Source: JBEBGV01 sp040081265 (GTDB taxonomy: Bacteria; Acidobacteriota; Vicinamibacteria; Vicinamibacterales; UBA2999). Taken from it: a stretch of 64,000 nt of DNA. A program made the position numbers and the translations under genes. The notes beneath the pieces were generated by a model. The model was not told the origin of the DNA and ran no database searches. It was given only the letters and a program-made list of their open reading frames with translations. Location of the stretch: assembly GCA_040081265.1 (NCBI GenBank), contig JBEBGV010000018.1:13758-77757 (forward strand), given 5' to 3'. This document shows, in pieces, positions 1 to 9,348 of this stretch. Numbering within the stretch: position 1 is the stretch's first letter; the number at the start of each line of letters is the position of its first letter.

Positions 1-1441
1 TGCTCGTGCCACCCAGAAACTGCACGGCACCACTGTCCACGTCCACCGCGCCAAGCAGGTAGCGTCCAAACGTCAGGTCGGTCAGCGACGAGGTGAAGCG
101 GTCTGAGGTGAACGCGAGCTGGCGGCCGTCGGGCGACCACCGCGGCTGCAGGTCGGAATACGGATCGCTGGTCAACGGCTTGGTGGTGCCGTCGGGCAGC
201 GACATCACGTAGATGTCGGCGAAGCCGCCGCGCAGGCCGGTAAACGCCAGCTGATCGCCGTCTGGCGACCAGGTCGGCGTATAAATCTGATCGAGGCTGG
301 CGACGTCGTAGACGGACACAATCTCGCCTTCAGGCATCGAGAAGATCGTGATCGACGGGCTTCCCTGCCGGACCATCGCCAGCGCGAACCGATCGCCAGT
401 CGGACTCCAGGCGCCGGCTGAGTCGATGAACTGCAGGCTGTCGAAGTGCGGGTTGGTGGCCGTGCTGAGCAGCTTGCGCTCCACGCGTCCGCTGCGCGAG
501 TTGGCCAGAAACACGTCGAGGCTGTAGCCGTCGGCGTCGGACAGGAAGACCAGATGCCGGCCGTCCGGACTGAGCGCGGGGGCCAGGTTGACGCCGCCCG
601 ACCGCACCGATTCCCCGGGCGCGGGAGCCGGGACATTTCCCACTCGGCCAGCGATGCGCCGAATGTAATCGCGCCAGCCTCTGGCCAGCGCAGTCGTCGG
701 ACGTCCGGTCACGGCTTCGAGGCGCGCCAGCGCGCCGCCACTGTCGGGCCTGGTGGTCAGCGCTTTTCGAATCACCCCTTCCCCATACGCATCCTCCAGG
801 TACATCCACAGCACCTGACCGTAGCGATAGGGAAACCAGCGTGGGTTGTCGAGCTCAACGAGTGTGGGCAGCGCGTCGCGGCTGACCGCATCGCGCAGCC
901 ACATGCGGGTGTCTGAACCCAGTTCGTTGAGCGACAGATACTCGGCCATCCCTTCGGTGAACCACAGCGGGAGCCTGGCAAAGGTCTGGCCGTCAGTCTT
1001 CAGGATGTCGCGCTGGAAGGCGTGAACGATCTCGTGGCCGAGCACGTGATCGGTCTCGCCCAGGCCCGCCGCAAACGGGATGACAATGCGACCGGCCAGG
1101 TGATCAGTAAAGCCACCGACGCCCTCCGGCAGCGAGCCCGGCAGGATGGATGTCTGGGTGAAGTGTGACTGGCTGGCGTAGAGCACGATCGGCTGCCGAC
1201 CAGCGAAGCGGTGATCGAAGACTCTGGAGAGCCTGTCGTACCAGCGCTCGGCGAGGCGCGCGGCCATGAATGCCGCCTCGCGTTCCTCAGCGTAGTAGTG
1301 GACGCTGAAGTGTGCGGTGTCGAGCACTTCGAACTTCAGCCGGTCGTACTGCACCTTGTTCTGGCCGAACGACTGCGCGCTGGCAGAGGTAGCCAGATAC
1401 AACAGTAGTACGAGGGCTGCCGCAGAGGTTCGCTTCAGCAC
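1..1441 (-). CDS. Secreted zinc metallopeptidase with TolB-like propeller, C-terminus cut by window edge
   Basis: The reading frame is open to the left edge, so the C-terminus is missing; 480 codons are visible. The start is GTG at 1441 with GGAG five bases upstream. Residues 1-22 form a signal peptide ending in ASA-Q. HEIVH at residues 136-140, followed by WFTEGMAEY (161-169), is the HEXXH...E arrangement of the gluzincin/peptidase MA family. From about residue 280 the chain becomes repeated blades with the WSPDG-x-LAF pattern typical of WD40-like/TolB propellers. Family knowledge suggests a periplasmic or outer-surface peptidase; the substrate cannot be inferred. It follows the radical SAM gene on the same strand after a 135-bp gap and may be transcribed separately. 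Confidence 0.85.
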   Translation of the reverse strand, partial: MLKRTSAAALVLLLYLATSASAQSFGQNKVQYDRLKFEVLDTAHFSVHYYAEEREAAFMAARLAERWYDRLSRVFDHRFAGRQPIVLYASQSHFTQTSILPGSLPEGVGGFTDHLAGRIVIPFAAGLGETDHVLGHEIVHAFQRDILKTDGQTFARLPLWFTEGMAEYLSLNELGSDTRMWLRDAVSRDALPTLVELDNPRWFPYRYGQVLWMYLEDAYGEGVIRKALTTRPDSGGALARLEAVTGRPTTALARGWRDYIRRIAGRVGNVPAPAPGESVRSGGVNLAPALSPDGRHLVFLSDADGYSLDVFLANSRSGRVERKLLSTATNPHFDSLQFIDSAGAWSPTGDRFALAMVRQGSPSITIFSMPEGEIVSVYDVASLDQIYTPTWSPDGDQLAFTGLRGGFADIYVMSLPDGTTKPLTSDPYSDLQPRWSPDGRQLAFTSDRFTSSLTDLTFGRYLLGAVDVDSGAVQFLGGTS

Positions 1442-1487
1442 ACTTGCTCCCCAGAAAGTTCAGTTGTCTACGGTTTGGCGCGGCCGG

Positions 1488-1510
1488 CAGACTGCTTATC
1501 GGGCAGTCTG
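1488..1510. terminator. Hairpin downstream of the radical SAM gene
   Basis: CAGACTGC and GCAGTCTG form a perfect 8-bp stem with a 7-base loop in the 135-bp gap between the peptidase and radical SAM genes. There is no T-run on the minus-strand side, so calling it a terminator is tentative; a 5' UTR structure of the peptidase mRNA is equally possible. Confidence 0.3.
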
Positions 1511-1576
1511 TGATCTGGGAGCAGGATAGCGCCCACAGATGAGCGATTCAACCGCAAAAGCGCCGTGAATCGAAGA

Positions 1577-3136
1577 TCAGATGCGAGAAGAAGCAGTGAC
1601 GCGCAGTGTGGATGAGTCGCCTGAAACGGACGCGGGTACCTGCAGCTCAGGCATGAGCCGGCCGGCGAAGAGCCGGCGACACGGAATGGCCATCAGCCGC
1701 GTCCACTGCACGGAGCGGTCGAGTCGCGCGCTGTCGGTCGCCATCCCGGTGTTCGCGTACATCTGACGGTAGATCTTCGAGATGAGCATGAACGCCAGTC
1801 GCGCCTTGAGCGACACGGCGGCACCTCTGGAGCGCTTCCAGGTGGTGGGCAACGCATAGAAGCGATCCCAGACGACTTGCGTCCGCCTGCGGATTTCCTC
1901 GCCGTTCATCAGCGGATGCTCGACGTAGACCTTTGGTCGGCTGATCGGCGGGATCAGCCAGAAGCGCGTCAGCGGCACGCCGTTCACCTGAGGCGCGCTG
2001 TCGCCAAGCGACTTCTCCCAGGCGGCGAAGTCGAGGGTGCCCGGCAGGGGCTGCAGCATGACGAACTGGGCGAAGGTCAGGTCGGATCGCTCGGCCACCG
2101 CCACGCACGCGTCGAAGGTCTCTGGCCGATCGCTCGGCAGGCCGAAGATGAACGACCCGAGGATGTGCACGCCGTGGCGGCGGAAGGTCCGCAGGCGTTC
2201 GACGAGGGCTTCCCCGCTCTGGTTGAAGTCCTTGTAGACGTCCTTCAGCCCCTCCGGCGTCACCGACTCGACGCCGACGAGCGCGCCCTTGATGTGCGCC
2301 CGCTTCATCGCGTCGAGGAACTCGGGGTCCTCGGCGGCCTCCATGGTGATCTGCGTCAGGAATACGGTGTCTTCGGGCAGCCGCTCGAGCGCCGCCATCA
2401 GCGCGAAGCGGTCCGCACGCATCTCCTGTAACTCCGCGAGGTGGCTGGGGTCCTGTCGTCTCGCCGCCATCTTCAGGTCCGAGAGTGCGACGGGATAGAA
2501 GTTGTCATCGGCAAGCACGATGAAGCGGAACCCGCGACGCCGCAGGTCCACGATCTCCTCGACGACACGATCAATATGCCTGAGTCGAGGCTGCTGGCCG
2601 TCGGTGCGCCAGACCGAACAGAAGGAGCAGTGCTTGGGACAGCCGCGGACCGTCTGGACCGACGCCCACATGTAGCGACCCCTGGGCACGAGATCCCAGC
2701 GGCCGGGCAGGAAGGTGTCGCCGCCGATGCGTCCGCCGTCGTACTGTGGCTTCGGTGCACCGAGCGCGCAGTCGCGAAGGGCCATCGGCCAGGCACGCTC
2801 GCCGTCGCCGGTCACCACGGCATGGGCGCCACCCTGCGCATGCGCCTCGGCCGGGTAGAGCGTGGCGTGGATGCCGCCAAACACCACGTAGGCGCCCCGG
2901 GCGCGCGCAGCCACCCCGAGTTGGTACCCGCGCAACGCATTGAAGGTGTGGATGCCGATGCCGACAATGTCGCCGGACTTCACCGTGCTGACGTCGAACG
3001 ACTCGAGCGTCTCGTCAACCAGATAAGGGTCACCGAACTCGGCCGGGGTGGCCGAGGCCAGCACGTACAGCCAGCGGGGGGTGATGACGCCGATACCGAA
3101 TGAGACAGTGCTCGGGTTGATCAGGTAGACGGACAT
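1577..3136 (-). CDS. B12-binding-domain radical SAM protein
   Basis: 519 aa. The frame stays open further upstream, but the natural start is ATG at 3136, preceded by a G-rich ribosome site and giving MSVYLINPS, the usual first beta strand of a cobalamin-binding domain. Residues 1-130 look like a B12-binding Rossmann fold without the canonical DxHxxG. C166, C170 and C173 form the CxxxCxxC motif that binds the [4Fe-4S] cluster of radical SAM enzymes, followed by a TIM-barrel-length region. The family includes methyltransferases and ring-forming enzymes acting on lipids, natural products and RiPPs. The gene lies 47 bp downstream of the exporter ABC gene on the same strand, so a role in the RiPP cluster is possible but unproven. 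Confidence 0.85.
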   Translation of the reverse strand: MSVYLINPSTVSFGIGVITPRWLYVLASATPAEFGDPYLVDETLESFDVSTVKSGDIVGIGIHTFNALRGYQLGVAARARGAYVVFGGIHATLYPAEAHAQGGAHAVVTGDGERAWPMALRDCALGAPKPQYDGGRIGGDTFLPGRWDLVPRGRYMWASVQTVRGCPKHCSFCSVWRTDGQQPRLRHIDRVVEEIVDLRRRGFRFIVLADDNFYPVALSDLKMAARRQDPSHLAELQEMRADRFALMAALERLPEDTVFLTQITMEAAEDPEFLDAMKRAHIKGALVGVESVTPEGLKDVYKDFNQSGEALVERLRTFRRHGVHILGSFIFGLPSDRPETFDACVAVAERSDLTFAQFVMLQPLPGTLDFAAWEKSLGDSAPQVNGVPLTRFWLIPPISRPKVYVEHPLMNGEEIRRRTQVVWDRFYALPTTWKRSRGAAVSLKARLAFMLISKIYRQMYANTGMATDSARLDRSVQWTRLMAIPCRRLFAGRLMPELQVPASVSGDSSTLRVTASSRI

Positions 3137-3183
3137 CCCCCCTAGCGTATTCGTTGTTACCGCTCCAACCCACCCGAATCGAC

Positions 3184-5325
3184 TTACGGGTGGGCAATCA
3201 CGGCGAGGGTGCGCGCGCGGCGCATCACGCTGCCGAGGCACGCCTCGAGAGACTCGGGATCGAGCGCCGCAAAGCTCTCGTCGAGCACGGTCAGCTGCGC
3301 ATCCTGCAGCAGGGCGCGCGCGAGAAAGACCCGGCTGCGCTCGCCGTGCGACAGTTGCCAGCCGGTCTCCCCCACGGTCTGCATCAGGCCCGACGGCATC
3401 CGGCGCAGCAGCGGACCCAGACCGAGTTCCTCGCACAGATCGGTCGCTTCCTGCAGTTCGTCGTCACCGGCCGGCCAGTTGCGTCCCATGAGCAGGTTGA
3501 ACCCGAGCGTCCCGGAGAGGACGTGATTCTCGTGGAACTGCGGGGCCTCGGTCGCGAAGCGGTGCCACGAATCGCCGAGGGTAAAGCGGTCGAGACCGTT
3601 CAGCAGCAGCAGGCCCGAGTCGGGCGTGCGCAAGCCGACCAGCAGCGAGGCGAACGTCGACTTGCCTCCTCCGGAAGGGCCTTCGATCAACACGCGGTCG
3701 CCGTGCTGAATCGTCAGGCTCGCCTGCTTCAGCACGGCCTCTCCCTGCGACTGATACCGGAAGCCGAGGTTGTCGGCGTCAATCAGCGTCGATCCCTGTC
3801 CGCCGGTCGCCTGCCCTTCCATCTGGGAGACGCTGACAAACGGCGCGGTGGACGACGGCCGCGCGCCGGCGGTAAAGAGCGGACCAATCTGCCGCCAGGC
3901 GACGGCCGCTCCGGCCGCCGCCGACAGACCCGTGGCGATGCTGGTCAGGGCGCGACTCGCCATCAGGATGCCGCCGAGGCTGATCGCCAGACCAGCCGGC
4001 GTGGCCGACCCGGACACGAACACAGGCGCCAGCACGGCCAGCGAGAGCAGCATCCATCCGTTGGGAACGCCGGCCAGAAACGGTGTGGCGGCGCGATCGA
4101 GACGTGTCGATGCCTGCAGGTAGTCCTTCATCGACTGGTCTTGCTCGAAGTCCCGCCGCTCCGGCGACTCCTGGGCGAGCGTCGTTCGATGACCGACCAT
4201 CCGCTCGACCAGTGCGTGCGTCATCTCGAGACGCTTGCGAGTCCATGCACCCAGACGGGCGAAGTAGCGACTGCTGAGCGCCACCGCCACCGCCACCCAT
4301 ACGCCCAGCAGTACCAGGTGCGGCAGCGCCGCCGCGCCGCGGCTCAGCACCCACGCGGCCACGACCAGTTCCAGCAGGGCGACAAGCGAACCCAGGCCGA
4401 AGTTGAGCGCCAGCGACTCGAAGGCCTGCGATTCCATCACCCGCCCGAGCAGTTGACCCGCGCCTTGCCGCCGCACGGTTTCGAGGTCGTAGTTGAGCGC
4501 GCCGAGCAGCAGCCGCGTCTTGATCAGGCGGCTGACATCAAGGGCAAGCGTGGCATCGATCCAGCCGGCCAGCAGGCGCAGCGGCACGATCGACATGATC
4601 AGCATGACCCAGGCGGTCAGCCATCCGAAGTCGAGACGACCCTCGAGCGCCGCGGCGCCAATGACGCTCCAGCCGGCCAGCTCGAGGACGAAGGTCAGCG
4701 CGAACAGCGCGAGCATCGCCGCCAGCCGGCCCGGCAGCCGCACCTCGCGCAACTGTTGCCAGAAGTTCGACGTCGGGGGCAGTCGCAGAATCCAGCCACC
4801 GGCGATCCGCTGCTCGCCAAGGCGCTCGCGCGCGATGAGCACACGCACCCGCTCAGCGCGACGTGCCGACACCTGCGCGATCTCGAGCAGGCTGGCAATC
4901 TCCGGAAGCAGGGCCGCCTCGTGTGGTGCGCACAGCGCGTCGCGCACGGTCCCGAGCGGGCACGACCTCACCTGCAGGTCGGGACACAGCAGCCGTGCCT
5001 TGCCGTAGCGTGAGCCGGCGAGAAAGAGCAGGCGTGGTCCGCTCTCGTCCACATACTGGAGCACCGCCGGGCCTCCGCCGAGCAGTAGCGGCTCGACACT
5101 GGCGACGGTGACGTTCACGGCTTCGGCCTCGATGCCCAGCCGCTCGCCCGCCCACGACACGAACCGGCTGAACTCCTGTGACGCAGTCCGAGACAGCGCC
5201 TCGGGCACACGCACCGGCTCACGCGACGTCGGGCTGAGCCCTGCCCGTCGCGCCAGCTGTTCCATCCCCTCGCCCACGCTCGAGAGCGGCCAGCTGAAAT
5301 CGTCCAGCGTCATGGCGGCGCCCAT
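3184..5325 (-). CDS. ABC transporter, NHLM-type export ATPase/permease
   Basis: 713 aa. The first 200 residues are soluble with no clear motif, as in NHLM-system export ATPases. Transmembrane helices follow (about 205-460), then a nucleotide-binding domain with Walker A GPSGGGKST (about 545), signature LSHGERSRV (LSGGQ variant) and Walker B LTVLDES. The protein ends a few residues after the H-loop histidine (VIAHP). The start ATG overlaps the stop of the C39-ABC gene (TAATG), so the two are translationally coupled. HlyD, C39-ABC and this second ABC gene in a row match the three-gene exporter known from NHLM/proteusin clusters. It probably works with its neighbour to export the precursor-derived peptides. 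Confidence 0.85.
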   Translation of the reverse strand: MGAAMTLDDFSWPLSSVGEGMEQLARRAGLSPTSREPVRVPEALSRTASQEFSRFVSWAGERLGIEAEAVNVTVASVEPLLLGGGPAVLQYVDESGPRLLFLAGSRYGKARLLCPDLQVRSCPLGTVRDALCAPHEAALLPEIASLLEIAQVSARRAERVRVLIARERLGEQRIAGGWILRLPPTSNFWQQLREVRLPGRLAAMLALFALTFVLELAGWSVIGAAALEGRLDFGWLTAWVMLIMSIVPLRLLAGWIDATLALDVSRLIKTRLLLGALNYDLETVRRQGAGQLLGRVMESQAFESLALNFGLGSLVALLELVVAAWVLSRGAAALPHLVLLGVWVAVAVALSSRYFARLGAWTRKRLEMTHALVERMVGHRTTLAQESPERRDFEQDQSMKDYLQASTRLDRAATPFLAGVPNGWMLLSLAVLAPVFVSGSATPAGLAISLGGILMASRALTSIATGLSAAAGAAVAWRQIGPLFTAGARPSSTAPFVSVSQMEGQATGGQGSTLIDADNLGFRYQSQGEAVLKQASLTIQHGDRVLIEGPSGGGKSTFASLLVGLRTPDSGLLLLNGLDRFTLGDSWHRFATEAPQFHENHVLSGTLGFNLLMGRNWPAGDDELQEATDLCEELGLGPLLRRMPSGLMQTVGETGWQLSHGERSRVFLARALLQDAQLTVLDESFAALDPESLEACLGSVMRRARTLAVIAHP

Positions 5326-8159
5326 TACCGTGTCTGCTCCGCATCGATCGGTAGCGCGACCGCATCCGCGCGCCCCGCCGCTGCCTGCACGGCAGCTGCC
5401 TGCACGCTGGCTCCATGCACGATGGCTCCATGCTCTACGCGAACACGCCGCCAGTGGTCACCCTTCCACATGCGCTCGCGCACGCGTGTCTCAGCGTCGA
5501 GCAGCGCCCGGTAGCGCGACGACACGGCCGCCAGACACGCCGGGGCACCGTCTTCGATGATGTGTCCACCCTCGATGACCAGCACCCGATCGAAGGCCAG
5601 CGTTTCGCTCACGTCATGGGTCACGCACAGCAGCGTCGCGTGCTGCCAGTGCCGTCTGGCATCAGTCAACAGCCTCGCGCGCTGTTCACGGTCCATGCCG
5701 CGAAACGGTTCGTCGAGCAGCGCCAGCGCAACATCCGGCTGGGCCAGCGCACGCGCCAGCCGCACCCGCTGCCCTTCTCCGCCCGAGATCAGCGCGCCAC
5801 CTTCGCCGAGCGAGGTCTGCAGCCCCTCGGGAAGACGCTGCAGGACGCCGCGCAGCTGCGCCGCGTCAATGGCCGCCGCGGCCCGCAACGCATCGGGTTC
5901 CCGCGAGCTGTAGTTGATGTTGTCGAGGAAGGATCGATTCCATACCTGAACGGCCGGATCGACCCACGCCGTGCGCCGCCGCAGGCCGTCGAGCGCCTGT
6001 TCGGTCAACGCCTCGCCGTCCACCGTCAGCTGACCGGTGGCAAGACGGTGCCAGCCAAGGAGGAGCCCGAGCAGTGTGGATTTCCCTGCGCCCGAAAGGC
6101 CGACAATCGCAACGTGTTCGCCGGCGCGGATGTGCAGGCTGACCTGCTCCAGGATTGAGTGCCCGGCGGCGACAACCGTGCCCTCGTCGATGGTGATCGC
6201 GACGCCGCCCGCGGAGAGCGTCTGGCGCGATCCGACCGCCGTAGGTGATGACGAGGGTGGCACCACCCGGCGGACGTCAACCGGGCGCGCCTCGGCCGAC
6301 GCGGCCTGCTCCGGGGCGGCGAGCGGTTCGAGCAGCCGGAGGAGCACGTTCCGCTGCATCGGATACTGATGGGCGAGCGCGGTGAGGGTGCCGCCGATTG
6401 CCGGGAGCTTCAGTGCCCAGTAGATCAGCAGGAGGTCCGCGCCGGTCACGCCGTCGGCGCGAAGGAAGTGACGCACCAGCAGCAGACCGGCCAGGCCCAT
6501 GCTCAGGGTGGACTGCACGCCGCCCGCGCAGATTGACGCACGGATGACGCGGTGACTGGATCGGGCCCACTCGACGAGCAGGCTCTGGTGCTGGTGACGC
6601 ACCGCCGCTTCGGCGCGATGGGTGCGGATCGGCACCAGCCCGATCAGCGCGTCCAGATAGAAGCGGCCCAGTGCGCCGCCATGGTTGCGCACGCGCAGGT
6701 CACGCTCGTTGATGACCGGCTGGAAGAGTGCCGGAACCACGATGGAGACGCCCGCCAGCGCCAGCGCGATCGGCGCGCTTGGCGGGTCGAGCAGCAGGAT
6801 GCCGCCGAGCGTCAGCAGCAGCTCGCACGCGGCCTGAACAAAGTGCAGGCCCATGCCGGGCACCAGGCGCGTGAGCTGGATACTGTGACTGCGATCGGCC
6901 AGATCGGAAATCGGTCGGCTGTGAAAGTACCTGTCGGTCAGGCGCGGCAGCTTGCTCAGCAGCGCCATGCGCAGGCGCGTGTCGAGACGACGGCCCATGC
7001 GCTGCGCCTCGCTGATGATGGGGATGCGGAAGGCCAGGGCCACCACCATGAACGCGATGAGCCCGGCCACGGCCACCAGACGCTGGCTGCCGATCGGCAG
7101 GAGCGACCCGATGTCGAAGATGCCGCGGAAGAGCAGCGCCTCGATCATCGCCACGCAGGCGGCAATCCCGACCGCCCCTGCCAGGGCCAGCGGACCGAGC
7201 AGACCGTCGGCCTTGAGGAATCCCCAGAGCGAGCGCATGACATGGACGGGCCGCTCGGTCAGCGCGGCGACCAGTTCCGGCGAGAGCCGGTTCGCCGCGA
7301 TGTGCCGGGTGGTGCCCCAGACGCTGCCCGGCTCGACGACTCGCCCTGGGACACGCATCAACACGGCGCCCTTGAGCACCAGGTGCTGCTGGGTCCGGTC
7401 GGGACTGTCGGGATCGGGTGATACCGACCAGTAGGCCGGCGAGATGAGCGTGAAGATGTCGAGCGGACTCTCGCAGGTCTGCCGAAAGAGCGCGGTGAGC
7501 AGACGGACCGCTTCGGCACCCGGCTTCAAGCCACCGGCGGTCACGATGGCCGTGACCAGGCGGGTGCTGGCTTCAAGTGCACCGAGCGTGAACCAGCCGC
7601 TGTCACTGAGCGCGTGGGTGGTCAGCGCAGCAATCGTTTTCGCCGGGGTACCGAGTGCTGCCAGTCGGCGGCTGAGTGGCGTCAGAAACTCACCCGACTC
7701 TGCCCAGGTTCGCCACGCCGAGGCAGGCACGCTGGTCTCGTGACGCACCAGTTCCCGCGCGAAATCGTGACAGCGGATCCACCGTCGTCCGACCGCGGGG
7801 TCCATGACCTGGAGCCACCCGCGCACCTTGCGCCAGGCCACGACGAAGTGGGTCGGACCGTCAGCGTGACGCACCACCACCAGTGCCGGCAGGTTGGAAG
7901 CGTCGAGCAGGACGTGCTCGACGGGGATCATGATCTGGTCAGCGCGGATCCCGAGCTCGTTGGCGACGACCTCGAGGGTGTCGATCGAGGTGCCGTCTAC
8001 GTCGGTCTGGCAGGCTTCGCGAAGGCGGCCGTAGCTGGCCGAAATGCCGAACCCTTCGAGCAGACACTTGAGTGCGGCCGGCCCGCAGTCCATCGACGAG
8101 GTCTGTACGACCTCTGGTGCGAACCATCGACGACGCGCGTAGCCGACCGGGCCGCTCAC
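5325..8159 (-). CDS. Peptidase-containing ABC transporter (C39 peptidase, NHLM type)
   Basis: 944 aa, unusually long; family members are nearer 710 aa. An N-terminal C39 peptidase domain is clear: C25 in QTSSMDCGPA, H104 in HFVVAW and D120 in MDPA form the catalytic triad. About 170 extra residues (roughly 150-330) separate it from the first membrane helix. Helices run from about 335 to 600, then an ABC domain with Walker A GLSGAGKST (about 685), signature ISGGEGQR and Walker B LALLDEP. Such transporters cleave a leader peptide and export the mature peptide. The gene overlaps the HlyD gene by four bases and the next ABC gene by one. The likely cargo is the pair of precursors at 10,604-10,967. 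Confidence 0.9.
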   Translation of the reverse strand: MSGPVGYARRRWFAPEVVQTSSMDCGPAALKCLLEGFGISASYGRLREACQTDVDGTSIDTLEVVANELGIRADQIMIPVEHVLLDASNLPALVVVRHADGPTHFVVAWRKVRGWLQVMDPAVGRRWIRCHDFARELVRHETSVPASAWRTWAESGEFLTPLSRRLAALGTPAKTIAALTTHALSDSGWFTLGALEASTRLVTAIVTAGGLKPGAEAVRLLTALFRQTCESPLDIFTLISPAYWSVSPDPDSPDRTQQHLVLKGAVLMRVPGRVVEPGSVWGTTRHIAANRLSPELVAALTERPVHVMRSLWGFLKADGLLGPLALAGAVGIAACVAMIEALLFRGIFDIGSLLPIGSQRLVAVAGLIAFMVVALAFRIPIISEAQRMGRRLDTRLRMALLSKLPRLTDRYFHSRPISDLADRSHSIQLTRLVPGMGLHFVQAACELLLTLGGILLLDPPSAPIALALAGVSIVVPALFQPVINERDLRVRNHGGALGRFYLDALIGLVPIRTHRAEAAVRHQHQSLLVEWARSSHRVIRASICAGGVQSTLSMGLAGLLLVRHFLRADGVTGADLLLIYWALKLPAIGGTLTALAHQYPMQRNVLLRLLEPLAAPEQAASAEARPVDVRRVVPPSSSPTAVGSRQTLSAGGVAITIDEGTVVAAGHSILEQVSLHIRAGEHVAIVGLSGAGKSTLLGLLLGWHRLATGQLTVDGEALTEQALDGLRRRTAWVDPAVQVWNRSFLDNINYSSREPDALRAAAAIDAAQLRGVLQRLPEGLQTSLGEGGALISGGEGQRVRLARALAQPDVALALLDEPFRGMDREQRARLLTDARRHWQHATLLCVTHDVSETLAFDRVLVIEGGHIIEDGAPACLAAVSSRYRALLDAETRVRERMWKGDHWRRVRVEHGAIVHGASVQAAAVQAAAGRADAVALPIDAEQTR

Positions 8160-9346
8160 CGCGGCGTCTCAGCCACCGTGGGCGCCGGACGCGACGGATT
8201 CGACAACAGCACGCCTGCGGCCCGCAGCACCAGCGCCGCCGGTGAGGTGTCTTCGATGCTGACCTCGACCGTGCCCGGCAGCCCGTGCTGCAGCGGCACG
8301 CCGCCGGTCGAACCGGAATCAATCGACAATTCGACCCGCACGATGTTGTCGCGTATCTCGCCCGCCACCTGCGTGACGGTGGCGGGAATGCTGCCGTATT
8401 GCGCCCATGGAAAGCCGTCCAGGCGGAGTCGCGCATGCTGGCCGGCACGCACGCGCCCCAGCGCCAGCGACGGGTCGAAGTCGGCCACCAGCCTCAGATC
8501 TCCCACCGGGACGATGGTCGCAAGCGGCTGCCCTTCGGTCACGTAGGCGCCCGGCTGGAGCGGCGTCACGTTCCCGAGCCGTCCCGAGATGGGTGCGCGT
8601 ACCACGTACTTGTCCTTGTCGCCAGAGAGGCTGGCGATCGCAGCCCTGGAGCTGGCCATCCCGCCTTCGAGCGAGGCGATCTGGTGCCTGAGGCTCTCGA
8701 TGGTGGCATCGTGCTGGCTGACGCGAGTCCTGGCATCGCTTTCGATGCGCCGGATGTCAGAGGACAGCGATTCGGCGGCGGCGACAAACTTCTTGGTGTC
8801 TGCGGCGGCGCGCGTCAGATCCACTGGCGCCACCAGTCCGCTGGCGCTCAGCTGCTTCAGTTTCTGCTCGTACTCGCGGGCAAACTCGGTCGCCGCTTCC
8901 GCTTCACGCTGACGGGCCACCGCCGAGGCCGTGGCCGCGGCCGCCGATTCGAGGTCCGATGCTCGCTCCTGCCGTCTTGCATTGATCTCACGCTCGAGGG
9001 ACGCAATCTGCTGCGGAATATTCGAGAGCCGGGTCTCTTCCTCTCCGATCCGCAGCTGCACCGCGCCGTTGTCGAGCGTCATGAGCACGTCGCCCGCGTG
9101 CACCTCCGCGCCCATCGCCAGCGCAGACGACAGCACCTTTCCCGGAAGCACCGCCTGAACCACGTGCGAGGACTGCTTGACCTCCACACGGGCCTGGGTT
9201 GACACCTCGTAGGTGGTCACCGTGCCGAACACGAACCAGTAGATCCAGCCGGCCAGAAACAGGCACGCGATGACCCAGGCCGTCATCACGAAGCGTGAGG
9301 AGTCGCGCCTGAGCGAACGGGTCGTCTGCGAGAACTGCGCTGCCAT
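8156..9346 (-). CDS. HlyD-family membrane fusion protein of the peptide exporter
   Basis: 396 aa. I chose ATG at 9346 (MAAQFSQTTR), three bases after the methyltransferase stop; longer starts run back into that gene. One membrane helix near residues 22-42 (VIACLFLAGWIYWFVFG) is followed by a lipoyl/barrel-sandwich half, a long Ala/Glu/Arg-rich coiled coil (about 85-255) and the second lipoyl half with the VRAPISGRLGNV signature. It would bridge the inner-membrane ABC transporters to the outer envelope. The spacing (4-bp overlap with the C39-ABC gene) makes co-translation and one complex likely. Confidence 0.88.
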   Translation of the reverse strand: MAAQFSQTTRSLRRDSSRFVMTAWVIACLFLAGWIYWFVFGTVTTYEVSTQARVEVKQSSHVVQAVLPGKVLSSALAMGAEVHAGDVLMTLDNGAVQLRIGEEETRLSNIPQQIASLEREINARRQERASDLESAAAATASAVARQREAEAATEFAREYEQKLKQLSASGLVAPVDLTRAAADTKKFVAAAESLSSDIRRIESDARTRVSQHDATIESLRHQIASLEGGMASSRAAIASLSGDKDKYVVRAPISGRLGNVTPLQPGAYVTEGQPLATIVPVGDLRLVADFDPSLALGRVRAGQHARLRLDGFPWAQYGSIPATVTQVAGEIRDNIVRVELSIDSGSTGGVPLQHGLPGTVEVSIEDTSPAALVLRAAGVLLSNPSRPAPTVAETPR

Positions 9347-9348
9347 GC

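Noticed and set aside
3154..5013. Long plus-strand frame opposite the export ABC gene
   Set aside because: Composition is Arg/Gln/His-rich with no domain pattern. The minus-strand frame shows full ABC motifs.
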